A DNA stretch of 64,000 nucleotides from CALODL01 sp942492115 (GTDB taxonomy: Bacteria > Planctomycetota > Phycisphaerae > UBA1845 > CAIVHJ01). The position numbers and the translations under genes are program-made. Positions 54,180 through 63,586 of the stretch are shown piece by piece (within the stretch, counting starts at the first letter, position 1; each line of letters begins with the position of its first letter). The notes beneath the pieces are model-generated. The model worked only from the letters and a program-made list of their open reading frames with translations, was not told where the DNA came from and did no database searches. Where the stretch lies: positions 310,001 to 374,000 of the forward strand of contig CALODL010000015.1 of the NCBI GenBank assembly GCA_942492115.1. The letters run 5' to 3'.

Positions 54180-55451
54180 ATGACCCATGCAAGAGTGTAC
54201 CCCGGTACCCGTATTTTGTTTCCGTGTGCCGCCGCGATGATCTTCATCGTCTGCGGCTGTGCGCCAGGCGCTGCCATCGACCCGGCAACCGGATGGAACC
54301 AGTGGGGTGGTCCTGCCCGCAACTTCAACCTCGCCAGTTCCAATCTCACCGAGACCTGGCCTGCGGATGGTCCACGCAGAATCTGGGAACGTGACATCAA
54401 GCCGGGCTACTCCGCCATCGTGTCCGACGGCACACGTCTGTTCACCATGTATCGCGATGGAGATGACGAGATCATCACAGCCCTCAGCCCCACCGACGGG
54501 CGTACGCTATTCGAGCACCGCTACGCGGCTCCGCCGTTCGACGATCAGGTCAAAGACTTCGGTCTCGGCCCCAACGCCACCCCCCTGGTCACTGGCGGCC
54601 GGGTCGTCACCGTCGGCTTCACCGGCAAGATGCACTGCCTCGATGCCGCTACTGGAAAACATCTGTGGGCCCACGATCTGGTTGCAGAATTTGGCGGCAA
54701 GCAGCAGAAGTTTGGATACTCGGCCAGCCCGCTACGCTACGGCAACCATATCATCACGCTGGTGGGCGGAGACAACGGTGTCATTGCGTTCAATCTCGAC
54801 GGTCGCGTGGCATGGAAGAGCGACCCACTCGACATCAGCTACGCGTCGCCCATCGTCATCAACGTCGATGGCCAGGACCAGATCGCATTCTTCGGCTCAT
54901 CTGAGATCATGGGGATCGACGCACAGACCGGCCGTCTCGAATGGCGCGCCCCCTGCGAGAATCGTTACAAGAACAACTGCTCGGACCCACTGTTCGTGAA
55001 GGGCAATTTGCTATGGGCCACGACACAGCTGGATGGTGGAACGCGCATGTTGCAGCTGTCGCGCGTTGACGGTACGACGCACGTCAAGGAGCTGTGGAGG
55101 TCCAACAAGATCAGACTGTTCCACTGGAACGCAGTATGGTCGGGCGATCACATCTATGCCACCATCGGCGACACCACGACTCCGCTGGTAGCAATCGAGG
55201 CGCTCACAGGCCAGATTGCATGGCGCCAGCGCGGCTTCTCCAAATCCAAGATGGTCCGCGCTGGCGATAAGCTGATCGCCCTCGATGACGATGGTAAGCT
55301 CGCGCTGGTCCACGCGACCCCGACAGGCGCCGAAGTGCTGGCCACCACACAGCTGTTCGACGACACGGCGTGGACACCGCCCACGCTCATTGGCAACACC
55401 CTGTACGTTCGCGACAACAAGCGCATCATGGCGCTTCACGTCGGCGGCTAG
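54180..55451 (+). CDS. PQQ-like beta-propeller lipoprotein
   Basis: A 423-residue exported lipoprotein (AAAMIFIVCGCAPG) with an eight-bladed PQQ-like/BamB-type propeller. Blade motifs recur as AxDAxTGxxxW: LSPTDGRTLFEHRY, LDAATGKHLWAHDL, IDAQTGRLEWRA, IEALTGQIAWRQR. WNQWGGPARNFNLASSNL at the start is the usual opening of planctomycete PQQ-propeller proteins. Catalytic PQQ residues are not evident, so it is more likely a binding or assembly protein than a dehydrogenase. Start at ATG 54180 with GGAGG 6 nt upstream. Confidence 0.85.
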   Translation: MTHARVYPGTRILFPCAAAMIFIVCGCAPGAAIDPATGWNQWGGPARNFNLASSNLTETWPADGPRRIWERDIKPGYSAIVSDGTRLFTMYRDGDDEIITALSPTDGRTLFEHRYAAPPFDDQVKDFGLGPNATPLVTGGRVVTVGFTGKMHCLDAATGKHLWAHDLVAEFGGKQQKFGYSASPLRYGNHIITLVGGDNGVIAFNLDGRVAWKSDPLDISYASPIVINVDGQDQIAFFGSSEIMGIDAQTGRLEWRAPCENRYKNNCSDPLFVKGNLLWATTQLDGGTRMLQLSRVDGTTHVKELWRSNKIRLFHWNAVWSGDHIYATIGDTTTPLVAIEALTGQIAWRQRGFSKSKMVRAGDKLIALDDDGKLALVHATPTGAEVLATTQLFDDTAWTPPTLIGNTLYVRDNKRIMALHVGG

Positions 55452-55675
55452 GCATAGGGGGCTGTTCGCGGCCAACAGGCGAACAATGGGCCCAGCGGAT
55501 AAAGCGACACTGAATATCGTACTCTTGTATCTACAAGCATGCCCGGTGTATCATGCTGAAGGTCGCATCGAATCGGGCACAGACAGCGTTCACATCACTT
55601 CCCTAATCCCCCGTGCGGGTGCGCCCCTGTTGTTTCGTGGCTCGAAGTCACTCATCTCTTCTGGAGGAGTATTGC

Positions 55676-57913
55676 ATGGGATCTATGCACCTGAACATCA
55701 AGTGGGCATCGACAATCGTTGCAGGAAGCATCGTCGCAGCAAGTGTCTTCGCTCAAGATGCGCGCCGCGATGGACGTTTGACGGCCCAGAAAGATTACTA
55801 CCAGTCACTCGAGCCGCTGACGCCCGGCGTCGTGGTGGGAGCACCGACACCCTACAACCTCGGTCCCAACGACCCGCGGGCGCTCGCTCCCGGTCGCACC
55901 AGCGTCCTGGTCTACATGGAGCCCACACTCGAACGTCATGCGCCTCAGCGCAGCAGTGTCAAAGCACTTGCGCAGCAGAAAGGCGGCATCGTCAAGCACG
56001 AATACGATGTCCTGCCCAATGTCTTGAACCTTCGTGATATTCCCGAATCAGCAATCAAGAGCCTCGAGAACCTGCCGGGCGTGATGAAAGTCGAAATCGA
56101 CGAGTACCACCCCAATCTCCTGTCGTTGCACGACAGCACGGCGCTGATTCATGGCCTGCAAAGTCAGATCAGCGGGGCAGGACTGTCCGCTGACGGCACC
56201 GGCGTCCGTGTCTGCGTGTGCGATACGGGTATCGACTCGGACCACGTCATGTATGCCAGCCGCATCGACACCGCCGCAGGGCGTGACTTCTACAACAATG
56301 ACAACAATCCCGAGGACGATAACGGCCACGGGTCGCACGTTTCGGGTATTGCGGTCGGAGGTACCGGACTGTCCGTGGACTTCGGCTGCGGCGCAGGTGA
56401 TCAGCCATTCCAGGGCGTGGCCCCGAATGCAACGCTGATCGGAGCCAAGATCCTCAATAGCGGGGGCGGCGGATTCGACAGTGACATCATCGCCGGCATC
56501 AACTACTGCGCCGATCAGTCCGGCTCCGGCGGACGTGCCGATGTCATCAACTTGAGTATCGGCGTGGGACAGTTCAGTGGAAACTGTACGCACAGCTGGG
56601 CCGTTGCAGCCAACAATGCGGTCGCGAGCGGCGTGGTCGTCGTCGCTGCATCCGGTAACGAGAATTACTCCAACTCACTGTCCTCGCCTGCCTGTGGCGC
56701 GAACGTCATCGCAGTCGGTGCCACGTGGAAGGCCGACTATCCGACCTGCGAAGACAGCACGACGAACTGGAACTGGGGGATCTGCACCGATTTCGGACCG
56801 CAAGAGGACGAAGTCGGCTGCTTCAGCAACGAGAGCGACCTGCTCGACGTCAGCGCCCCGGGCCTGAACATCTGGTCGGCCAGTAACAGCACCGGTGGCT
56901 CATCGATCGTCGGCCAATCCGGGACGAGCATGGCCTCGCCGGCCGTTGCGGGTCTCGCCGCCCTGATCCTGGACGCAGACGGGTCTCTGAGCCCGGCGGA
57001 AGTGCGTCAACTCATCCGTGACGGAGCCACCGATCTGGGCAGTCCGGGATTCGATCGTGGCTACGGTTACGGCCGCATCGACGTCGTCAACACGCTCGCC
57101 CTGGTCACACCGTGCAGCAGCAACGGCGATTGCGACGATGGGTTGTGGTGCAACGGCAGTGAGACATGCAGTGCCGGTTCATGCCAGGCGGGCACACCGA
57201 TCGACTGTGATGACGGGGTCGACTGCACCGACGATTCGTGCAACGAGGGATCACAATCGTGTGACCACACGCCAAATGGTGGAGGCGGCAGCGCGTGCAA
57301 CAACGGTGTGTGCGAACCGGGCGAGGACTGCCAGAATTGCGCGGCGGACTGCCGCAGCAAACAAAATGGTAGCCCCAACAGCCGATATTGCTGCGATGGC
57401 GACCTCCCCGGATGTGGCGATGCACGGTGTTCTGAATCAGGGTGGTCGTGCGGCGGTGGCGGCAGTCCCACGTGCTGCGGTGACGGCACGTGCGAGACCG
57501 GTGAAGACGGCACCAACTGTCCGGCGGATTGTGCCTGCCAAAGCGCCGGGGATTGCGACGACGGCAACGCCTGCACGATCGACGCCTGCACCGGCGGCTT
57601 GTGCTCGAATACGCCAATCGATTGCGATGACGGCGATGCCTGCACCACTGACAGCTGCAGCGGTGGAACCTGTTCGCACGACCCGGTCGACTGCGATGAC
57701 AGTGACGCGTGCACGACGGATAGCTGTAACTCCGGTTCGGGCTGCGTCAACACACCGCCGGCGTGCCAGGACAACGACGGGTGCTGCCCCAGTGGGTGCA
57801 ATGACACCAACGACAACGATTGCGGTGGCCCCTGTGGAGAGCGCAATGACCCCTGCACCAGTGGTGCGGACTGTTGTTCGGGACTCTGCAAAGGCAACGG
57901 CCGATGTAAGTAG
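55676..57913 (+). CDS. Secreted S8 subtilisin-like protease with Cys-rich C-terminal repeats
   Basis: A 745-residue exported protease (signal WASTIVAGSIVAASVFAQ; GGAGGA upstream of the ATG at 55676). A prodomain of about 130 residues precedes the S8 domain with triad Asp183 (CDTGIDSDH), His218 (NGHGSHVSG) and Ser418 (GTSMASPAVAG). From about 475 on, the protein becomes Cys-rich: CDDGDACTTDSC-type repeats (at least four), an EGF-like CxNGVCEPGEDCxNCxADC pattern twice, and a final CTSGADCCSGLCKGNGRC. Such tails likely hold the enzyme at the cell surface or bind calcium. A terminator follows. Confidence 0.9.
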   Translation: MGSMHLNIKWASTIVAGSIVAASVFAQDARRDGRLTAQKDYYQSLEPLTPGVVVGAPTPYNLGPNDPRALAPGRTSVLVYMEPTLERHAPQRSSVKALAQQKGGIVKHEYDVLPNVLNLRDIPESAIKSLENLPGVMKVEIDEYHPNLLSLHDSTALIHGLQSQISGAGLSADGTGVRVCVCDTGIDSDHVMYASRIDTAAGRDFYNNDNNPEDDNGHGSHVSGIAVGGTGLSVDFGCGAGDQPFQGVAPNATLIGAKILNSGGGGFDSDIIAGINYCADQSGSGGRADVINLSIGVGQFSGNCTHSWAVAANNAVASGVVVVAASGNENYSNSLSSPACGANVIAVGATWKADYPTCEDSTTNWNWGICTDFGPQEDEVGCFSNESDLLDVSAPGLNIWSASNSTGGSSIVGQSGTSMASPAVAGLAALILDADGSLSPAEVRQLIRDGATDLGSPGFDRGYGYGRIDVVNTLALVTPCSSNGDCDDGLWCNGSETCSAGSCQAGTPIDCDDGVDCTDDSCNEGSQSCDHTPNGGGGSACNNGVCEPGEDCQNCAADCRSKQNGSPNSRYCCDGDLPGCGDARCSESGWSCGGGGSPTCCGDGTCETGEDGTNCPADCACQSAGDCDDGNACTIDACTGGLCSNTPIDCDDGDACTTDSCSGGTCSHDPVDCDDSDACTTDSCNSGSGCVNTPPACQDNDGCCPSGCNDTNDNDCGGPCGERNDPCTSGADCCSGLCKGNGRCK

Positions 57914-57940
57914 CATCAATCGGTTGTTTTGAATCTCGAA

Positions 57941-57968
57941 AGGGGCGAGGCCGCTGCGGCTCGCCCCT
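57941..57968 (+). terminator. Rho-independent terminator
   Basis: Stem AGGGGCGAG/CTCGCCCCT with a GCCGCTGCGG loop, then TTCTTC, about 30 nt after the protease gene stop. Confidence 0.75.
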
Positions 57969-58124
57969 TCTTCATGCGCTGCCTCCTCCCCCAAACATAA
58001 GCTTTGCGGGACATGTCCCATAAGACTTGTCTGCCAGGCTAGTCCAGCCAGTTTCTTTGATTTCTCGAGCTGCCCTCTCTAATAATCTTGCACTGAACCA
58101 TCTGCACATCGTAAGGGGGGACCC

Positions 58125-59312
58125 ATGAAGACACCGACACGCCGCAGAGGAACGATCATCGTACTGACCATGGTGATGCTGCTCGTCATTCTCGGGTTTG
58201 CAGGACTGACCATCGACATCGGTCACGCCTGTGCGCTCAAGACAAACATGCAGAAGGCGGCAGACGCCGCGGCACTGGCCGGCGTGGCAGTCATGCTCAA
58301 CGACGATGACCTGAAAGATCACTACGATCCCGAAGCCGACGTTCTCAACGACATCCACAACTCGGCGGAGATTACGGCACGTGTACAAGCCATGGCCTCC
58401 ACGTATACGACGCACAACGACCGGGGCAAGCCACTGGAGATTTGCAGCGGCGATCTGATCATCGGTCACATCTCCAACCCCGATGACATGACCCAGTCCA
58501 TCGACCCGAGTGGCAGCGTCAACGCGGTCGAGGTGACACTTCGGCGTTCGGAGCAATGCAACGGCGAAATGCCCACCATTCTGGGGCGTCTCTTTGGCCT
58601 CGATACAATGGACTTGCAGGTCTCGGCAATGGCCTACCGCGAGGACAATTACGCCGGATTCTCGCCCCCCGAGGGGACAAGCCCGTTGCTGCCGTTTACG
58701 GTACACGTGGACTACTATGAAGAACAGCTCCTCAGTGGCCCGGATGACTGGCATTGGAGCGATCTGCCGCGTGGCCCGGCGCTGGGCGCCGATTCCATCA
58801 GCGAAGTCTGGATCTACCCGAAGAAGGCCAAGTCGACCGACGGTATCGAAGACGAGGGCGGTGGTAATTTCGGAACGCTCGCAATCGGCGATGTCGGCCT
58901 GGGCTCCAGCGCCCTGGGCGCGCAGATCGAAGCCGGTGTGTCCGATGAGGACCTGATGAACGAGTTGGGCACCGACGTCCTGACATTCACGGACGACAAC
59001 GGTGATGCCCAAAGCTACCCCATTGGCGGAAATCCGGGCATTTCGGCGGGAATCTCGGAATCGATCGAGAGCCGCGTCGGCGATGTCGTCGCCTTCTTCG
59101 TGCACGATGACATCGTCGCCAGCGGTTCGAATGGGACGTACAACATCGTGGATATCCGCTACGGCATCCTGATGGAGGTCACCCTCAATGGCAACCCCAA
59201 CGATAAGCGCATCGTGATTCAGCCCACCGTGTACAACGGACCGGGCATCGTCTTTGACGATGATGCACCGAGTACGGGCGGCCTGGTCTCGCGAGTCAAA
59301 CTGATCCGCTGA
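58125..59312 (+). CDS. TadG-like (Flp pilus TadE/G family) protein, paralog 1
   Basis: A 395-residue membrane-anchored protein. RRGTIIVLTMVMLLVILGFA at the start, then IDIGHACALKTNMQKAADAA ALAG, is the TadG N-terminal signature (DxxxxxxxxxxxQxAADAAALA). The rest is a beta-rich extracytoplasmic domain of about 330 residues shared with the two neighbouring paralogs: PFTVHVDYYEEQL, VWIYPKK, GGGNFGTLAIG and KRIVIQPTVYNGPGIV at the end. The Asn/Gly linker of the other two is replaced here by an acidic stretch (STDGIEDEGGG). Flp/Tad-type pilin-like proteins usually work with a secretion ATPase, absent in the window. GGGGGG precedes the ATG. Confidence 0.8.
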   Translation: MKTPTRRRGTIIVLTMVMLLVILGFAGLTIDIGHACALKTNMQKAADAAALAGVAVMLNDDDLKDHYDPEADVLNDIHNSAEITARVQAMASTYTTHNDRGKPLEICSGDLIIGHISNPDDMTQSIDPSGSVNAVEVTLRRSEQCNGEMPTILGRLFGLDTMDLQVSAMAYREDNYAGFSPPEGTSPLLPFTVHVDYYEEQLLSGPDDWHWSDLPRGPALGADSISEVWIYPKKAKSTDGIEDEGGGNFGTLAIGDVGLGSSALGAQIEAGVSDEDLMNELGTDVLTFTDDNGDAQSYPIGGNPGISAGISESIESRVGDVVAFFVHDDIVASGSNGTYNIVDIRYGILMEVTLNGNPNDKRIVIQPTVYNGPGIVFDDDAPSTGGLVSRVKLIR

Positions 59313-59338
59313 TCTTGACGAATGCTCTGTTCAACAGG

Positions 59339-59367
59339 GCCGGCGCACTTCACTGGAGTGCGTCGGC
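59339..59367 (+). terminator. Hairpin downstream of TadG-like paralog 1
   Basis: GCCGGCGCACT/AGTGCGTCGGC (one G-T pair) forms a stem with a TCACTGG loop 27 nt after the stop. No strong T tract follows, so the terminator call is tentative. Confidence 0.5.
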
Positions 59368-59420
59368 TCTGTGCTGTTACGAAGCCAGTGCATGAAATAA
59401 CAAGGCAACCGTGCATAGGA

Positions 59421-59449
59421 AAGGGGCGAGACCGCGTGGCCCCGCCCCT
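59421..59449 (-). terminator. Terminator for TadG-like paralog 2
   Basis: On the minus strand, AGGGGCG ... CGCCCCT closes a hairpin followed by TTCC, about 30 nt after the paralog 2 stop. Confidence 0.6.
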
Positions 59450-59477
59450 GATCTTGTCGGACTAGGACAAGAGGGTG

Positions 59478-60659
59478 TTAACGTGCGAGCTGCAACCCAT
59501 AGGCCATACCGCCGGAACTGGCTGCGGCGGGATCCGTGATGATCCCCGGGCCATTGTACACCACCGGCTGGATGACGATGCGTTTGTCGCTCGGGTTGCC
59601 GGTAAGGTCGATTTCCATCAGGCGGCCGAAGCGCATGCCGATGATGTTGAAGTCGGCATTTGAACCGTTGTCGGTCACGCCATCGTGAATCAGAAAACCG
59701 ATGACGTCGCCGATGCGGGCCTCGACGTAAGGCGTCATGCCGCCGGAAATCCCGGGATTTCCACTGATCGAGTAGGTCAACGACCCGCCGTTACTGTCGA
59801 AGAACATGATTGTGTCCGTGCCAATCTCGTCGATCAACTGGGCATCGGTCACGCCGTTTTCGATCTGGTCACCCAACTGGGACGTACCCTGATTGTTGAT
59901 CCCGATGTTCAGGCTGCCGAAGTTACCGCCACCACCGCTGTTACCGCCATTCCCACCATTGCCATTGCCGTTGCCGTTGCTGTTGTTGTCCTCGGGATAG
60001 ATCCACACTTCAACGATGCCATCGGACACGTTCTCCGGTGTCCCGGTCCCGGCGTTCCATGACCAGTTGTCGACATTGCCGGCCAGCTGCGTGTTGTAGT
60101 AGGTCTCCGAAATTGCAAAGGGCACGAACGGTCCGGGAAACATGTTTGGATTGGCGAACCCGGCAAAACGATCGTCGATGATCGCGGTCGCCTTGGCCTC
60201 CAGGTCCACGGAACCGATACCGAGAATGCTGGCGAAGAACGTGTCGACGGCACCGTTGTGCTGCGCATCACGGCGTACGGTGACCTCGACCGCATTGTAG
60301 GTCGACATAGCCAGATCCAGTGACTCCGTCGAATCAAGCGGATCATCCAGGTGCCCGATGACGATGTCATTCGAACTGACGATCATGCCGTTGCCGCCTG
60401 ACCGGTTCATCAGCGCATACGTGTCGATCTGGACACTGGCATCCGGCCGCGGATCGTAGTTGGCCTTCAACAGATTATCCGAAATCAAGCCGGCTGCCCC
60501 AGCCAGGGCCGCGGCATCGGCCGTTCGCTGGAGTTCACTCTTGGTCATGCACAGGTTGCCAACATCGATGGCCAGAGCGCTGAAACCGAGAATCGTCGTC
60601 ATCGCCACGGTGGTCATGACGACCACGTTGCCCCGTCGCTTATTGTTCGATCGCTGCAT
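59478..60659 (-). CDS. TadG-like protein, paralog 2
   Basis: A 393-residue paralog of the genes on both sides. The N-terminal TadG signature reads ALAIDVGNLCMTKSELQRTA then DAAALAG. The exported domain has FVPFAISETYYNTQLAG, VWIYPED, GGGNFGSLNIG, FFDSNGGSLTYSISGNPGIS and KRIVIQPVVYNGPGIITD. Between VWIYPED and GGGNFG lies a Asn/Gly-rich linker (NNSNGNGNGNGGNGGNSG) encoded by short tandem repeats. It points opposite to paralog 1 and follows paralog 3 in tandem, so the trio arose by duplication, probably with inversion. Confidence 0.8.
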   Translation of the reverse strand: MQRSNNKRRGNVVVMTTVAMTTILGFSALAIDVGNLCMTKSELQRTADAAALAGAAGLISDNLLKANYDPRPDASVQIDTYALMNRSGGNGMIVSSNDIVIGHLDDPLDSTESLDLAMSTYNAVEVTVRRDAQHNGAVDTFFASILGIGSVDLEAKATAIIDDRFAGFANPNMFPGPFVPFAISETYYNTQLAGNVDNWSWNAGTGTPENVSDGIVEVWIYPEDNNSNGNGNGNGGNGGNSGGGGNFGSLNIGINNQGTSQLGDQIENGVTDAQLIDEIGTDTIMFFDSNGGSLTYSISGNPGISGGMTPYVEARIGDVIGFLIHDGVTDNGSNADFNIIGMRFGRLMEIDLTGNPSDKRIVIQPVVYNGPGIITDPAAASSGGMAYGLQLAR

Positions 60660-60727
60660 GTCCCGCCCTCCGAAATTGTCAGGAACTGCACCAACCGTAC
60701 GATTCGAAGCCGATGGGAAGCAAGGAC

Positions 60728-60755
60728 AAGCGCCGTGGCCCGGGGACCACGGCGC
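60728..60755 (-). terminator. Terminator between TadG-like paralogs 3 and 2
   Basis: A perfect 11-bp stem AAGCGCCGTGG/CCACGGCGCTT lies about 43 nt after the paralog 3 stop on the minus strand, followed by a T-rich TGTCCTTGCTT. It should separate the two genes transcriptionally. Confidence 0.7.
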
Positions 60756-60797
60756 TTATGGGATCGTGATTGAGCATGGGTGTGTTATCGGTCGCCG

Positions 60798-61994
60798 TCA
60801 GCGGACCAGTTGCAGGGCGAAGATCGTCCCACCGGAACTCTGGGCATTGGGGTCCATGATGATGCCCGGACCGTTGTACACCACGGGCTGGATGACCAGT
60901 CGCTTGTTGTTCTGGTTGCCGGTGAGGTCGATCTCCATGACCCGCCCGAAGCGCATGTCGATGATGTTGAACACGGCATTGGACCCATCATCGACCACAC
61001 CGTCGTGAATGAAGAACGACACGACGTCGCCAATACGCAATTCGACGTAGGCGCTGAGACCACCCGACAACCCGGGGTTGCCCGTCATGTCATAGCTGAC
61101 CGGCTGGCCGAACTCGTCGTAAAACATGATCGTGTCGGTTCCGATTTCGTTGATCAGATCCTGGTCATCGACGCCGTATGCAATCTGGTCACCCAGCGGC
61201 TGCGTGCCCTGCTGATTGAGCCCGATATTGAGCGTGCCGAAGTTGCCGCCACCGCTCCCGCTGCCGCCACCACCGCCGTTGCCGTTGCCGTTACCGTTGC
61301 CGCCACCATTGGAATTGTTGTCCTCCGGGTAGATCCAGATCTCACCGATGTCATCCGGCGTATTGACGGGTTGCTGAGTAAAGCCGTCCCACGTCCAGTC
61401 GTCCACGCCGTTGGCCCGCTGCTCTTCGTAGTAATTCTTTGAAATAGTAAAGGGCAGCAACGGCCCGGGGAGCGACTGCGGGTTTTGAAAACCGGCGAAC
61501 CGATCATCGATGATTGCCGTGGCCGAGGCCTGCAGTTCGACGGTCTCGAACCCGAAAATGCGGGCGAAGAACGTCTGGACACCACCGTTGGTCGATTCAT
61601 TCCGCAGCACCGTGGTCCGCACGGCGTTGATCGGGCTGCCCTGCGGGTCAATGGCCTCAGCGGAATTCAGCGGTTCGACGAGGTGCCCGGCAAGGATACC
61701 GCTCGTCGGAATGGACGTCTCGACACCGCCAGTCGGATTGCTGAGTGCATAGCGCTGCACCTCGGTCGTTACATCCGGCATCGGATCGTAATTCTCTTTC
61801 AGCAGGTTGTCCGAAATGATCGCACCCGCGCCCGCCAGAGCGGCGGCATCGGCACTGCGCTGCAGCTCGCCCTTGACCATACACATCTGTCCGACGTCGA
61901 TGGCCAGGGCACTGAAGCCCAGCAGGCCGATCATGGATGCGGCCGTGACGGCCATGACATTTGCTCTGCGACGATATTGCCGTGTCCGGTTCAT
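60798..61994 (-). CDS. TadG-like protein, paralog 3
   Basis: A 398-residue paralog, closest to paralog 2. Signature: ALAIDVGQMCMVKGELQRSA then DAAALAG. Landmarks FTISKNYYEEQRANG, IWIYPED, GGGNFGTLNIG and KRLVIQPVVYNGPGIIMD match its neighbours. The Asn/Gly linker here is longer (NNSNGGGNGNGNGNGGGGGS) than in paralog 2. I start it at the ATG at 61994, 9 nt after GGAGG; codons upstream to 62168 are in frame but give a Cys/Arg-rich, non-membrane leader and overlap the divergent gene. Paralogs 3 and 2 are on the same strand with a terminator between. Confidence 0.8.
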   Translation of the reverse strand: MNRTRQYRRRANVMAVTAASMIGLLGFSALAIDVGQMCMVKGELQRSADAAALAGAGAIISDNLLKENYDPMPDVTTEVQRYALSNPTGGVETSIPTSGILAGHLVEPLNSAEAIDPQGSPINAVRTTVLRNESTNGGVQTFFARIFGFETVELQASATAIIDDRFAGFQNPQSLPGPLLPFTISKNYYEEQRANGVDDWTWDGFTQQPVNTPDDIGEIWIYPEDNNSNGGGNGNGNGNGGGGGSGSGGGNFGTLNIGLNQQGTQPLGDQIAYGVDDQDLINEIGTDTIMFYDEFGQPVSYDMTGNPGLSGGLSAYVELRIGDVVSFFIHDGVVDDGSNAVFNIIDMRFGRVMEIDLTGNQNNKRLVIQPVVYNGPGIIMDPNAQSSGGTIFALQLVR

Positions 61995-62160
61995 AGTCTT
62001 ACACCTCCACATGGGACCAATCCCGTTACCCACCATAATATCCACGGGCGCAGCGTGGGACCTATAAGCGCATGAACTGCTGCAAGTTCGGATATTGGCG
62101 TACCGAAATACTATGGTATGTGCTACGCCGCCTATTTTTGTTTCGAGGAGCGCCTCAAAA

Positions 62161-63573
62161 ATGAACACTCGTCACTATGCACTGCTGGGCGTCACGGTTG
62201 TTGCCGGGTTGAGTTTTCTCGCACCAGCATGTTCACGCAACAGCCAGGGCACTGGCACTCTGAAAGTCCTGGTCACCGACAAGCCCTTCCCCTTCGAGTT
62301 CATCAAGGAAGCGAACATCACCGTGACGCGCGTCGAAGTCCGGCGGGATGGCGCTGCTCCACAGTGCACGTCTACGGCAGATTGTGCCGACGACGACCCC
62401 TGTACCGACGACGCATGCAGTAATGGAGTGTGCCTCCACGAGCCCAAGGACTGTGGCGACGACGACCCCTGTACGGAGGACGTGTGCACGGCTGCGACCG
62501 GAGAGTGCGCCAACACGCCCGTGGAGTGCCCGGACGGCCAGGGCTGCAATGCCTTGGGCACCTGTGCCGCGACCTGCGCTGATGCCTCGACCTGCGATGA
62601 CGGCGATGCCTGCACGACCGATAGCTGTATGGCTGAACTGTGCGTGAACGAGGACATGGATTGCGCTGACAACGACGCGTGCACCGTGGATGGTTGCTCG
62701 GATGGCATGTGTACGCACGACGCCGTGACGTGCCCCGAGGGGCAGGCGTGCCTCGACGGCGATTGTATCATGACCTGTACGACCGCGGACGACTGCACCG
62801 ACGACATCGACTGCACCGCAGACCTGTGCATCGAGGGATTCTGTGAGTTCGACGACGACGGGTGCGACGACGACAGTGACAGCGATAGCGATAGCGATAG
62901 CGCTGGTGACGGCGCTGGCGCGGGTAGCCCGTGGATCGTCATTTTCGAAGGCGAAAAGCAGTTCAACCTGCTGGACCTGCAGAACGGCCGGACCGACCTC
63001 CTGGCCGACGCGACCATCCCCGCCGGAACCTACACCCAGATGAGGCTCATCGTCACCCGGGGCCAGGTCATACTCGATGACGAGGACATGACCGAGTTCG
63101 TGCTGACGGTGCCGAGCGGCTCCCAAACGGGCATCAAGCTGCACTTCACATTCACTGTCGATTCCGATGAGGAGACAACGCTGTTACTGGATGTGGACGT
63201 CAGCCGGGCATTTCTGCCAGTGCCAGGCGGCCGCATCGAGGATCCGAGTACGATCCGGGAATTCAAGTTCAAACCGTCCGTCGCCATGAAGCTGATCGAT
63301 ATCGTCGATGCAGGCTCGATCGCCGGGACGGTCACCGATGGTGACGGTGAGCCGGTCGTGGACGCCGCGGTCACGGTCTATCGCGATGGCGAAGACATCA
63401 CCTCAACGGCGACTGCAGCAGACGGGACCTATCTGGTTGGAGGCCTGGCGGCGGGAACGTACACCGTCGAGGTTTCGGCCATGGGCTTCGAGGATGCCCA
63501 GGCGGACGCCAGTGTCAGCGCAGGCTCGACGACCTCGGATGTCGACTTTACGCTGAATACAATGGCCGAATGA
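62161..63573 (+). CDS. DUF4382 lipoprotein interrupted by Cys-rich repeats, plus carboxypeptidase-regulatory-like domain
   Basis: A 470-residue lipoprotein (GLSFLAPACSRNSQG). TLKVLVTDKPFPFEFIKEAN and VTRVEVRRDGAA open a DUF4382 domain, which resumes only at about residue 255 (GSPWIVIFEGEKQFNLLDLQ, PAGTYTQMRLIVTRGQV). In between, residues about 67-254 are Cys-rich DCADDDPCTDDAC-type repeats ending in an (SD)n tract. After DUF4382 comes a carboxypeptidase-regulatory/SdrD-B-like beta-sandwich (SIAGTVTDGDGEPVVDAAVT, YTVEVSAMGFED). GAGGAG lies 11 nt before the ATG. The insertion inside a domain is clear from the reading frame; its role is unknown. Confidence 0.8.
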   Translation: MNTRHYALLGVTVVAGLSFLAPACSRNSQGTGTLKVLVTDKPFPFEFIKEANITVTRVEVRRDGAAPQCTSTADCADDDPCTDDACSNGVCLHEPKDCGDDDPCTEDVCTAATGECANTPVECPDGQGCNALGTCAATCADASTCDDGDACTTDSCMAELCVNEDMDCADNDACTVDGCSDGMCTHDAVTCPEGQACLDGDCIMTCTTADDCTDDIDCTADLCIEGFCEFDDDGCDDDSDSDSDSDSAGDGAGAGSPWIVIFEGEKQFNLLDLQNGRTDLLADATIPAGTYTQMRLIVTRGQVILDDEDMTEFVLTVPSGSQTGIKLHFTFTVDSDEETTLLLDVDVSRAFLPVPGGRIEDPSTIREFKFKPSVAMKLIDIVDAGSIAGTVTDGDGEPVVDAAVTVYRDGEDITSTATAADGTYLVGGLAAGTYTVEVSAMGFEDAQADASVSAGSTTSDVDFTLNTMAE

Positions 63574-63586
63574 AGCCGCGACGCGC

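Noticed and set aside
59945..61315. Hexamer repeats considered as CRISPR or iteron arrays
   Set aside because: They are in-frame coding repeats for an Asn/Gly linker, with no spacers.
62870..62910. AGCGAT tandem repeats as a possible origin iteron
   Set aside because: They encode the Ser-Asp tract of the DUF4382 protein.
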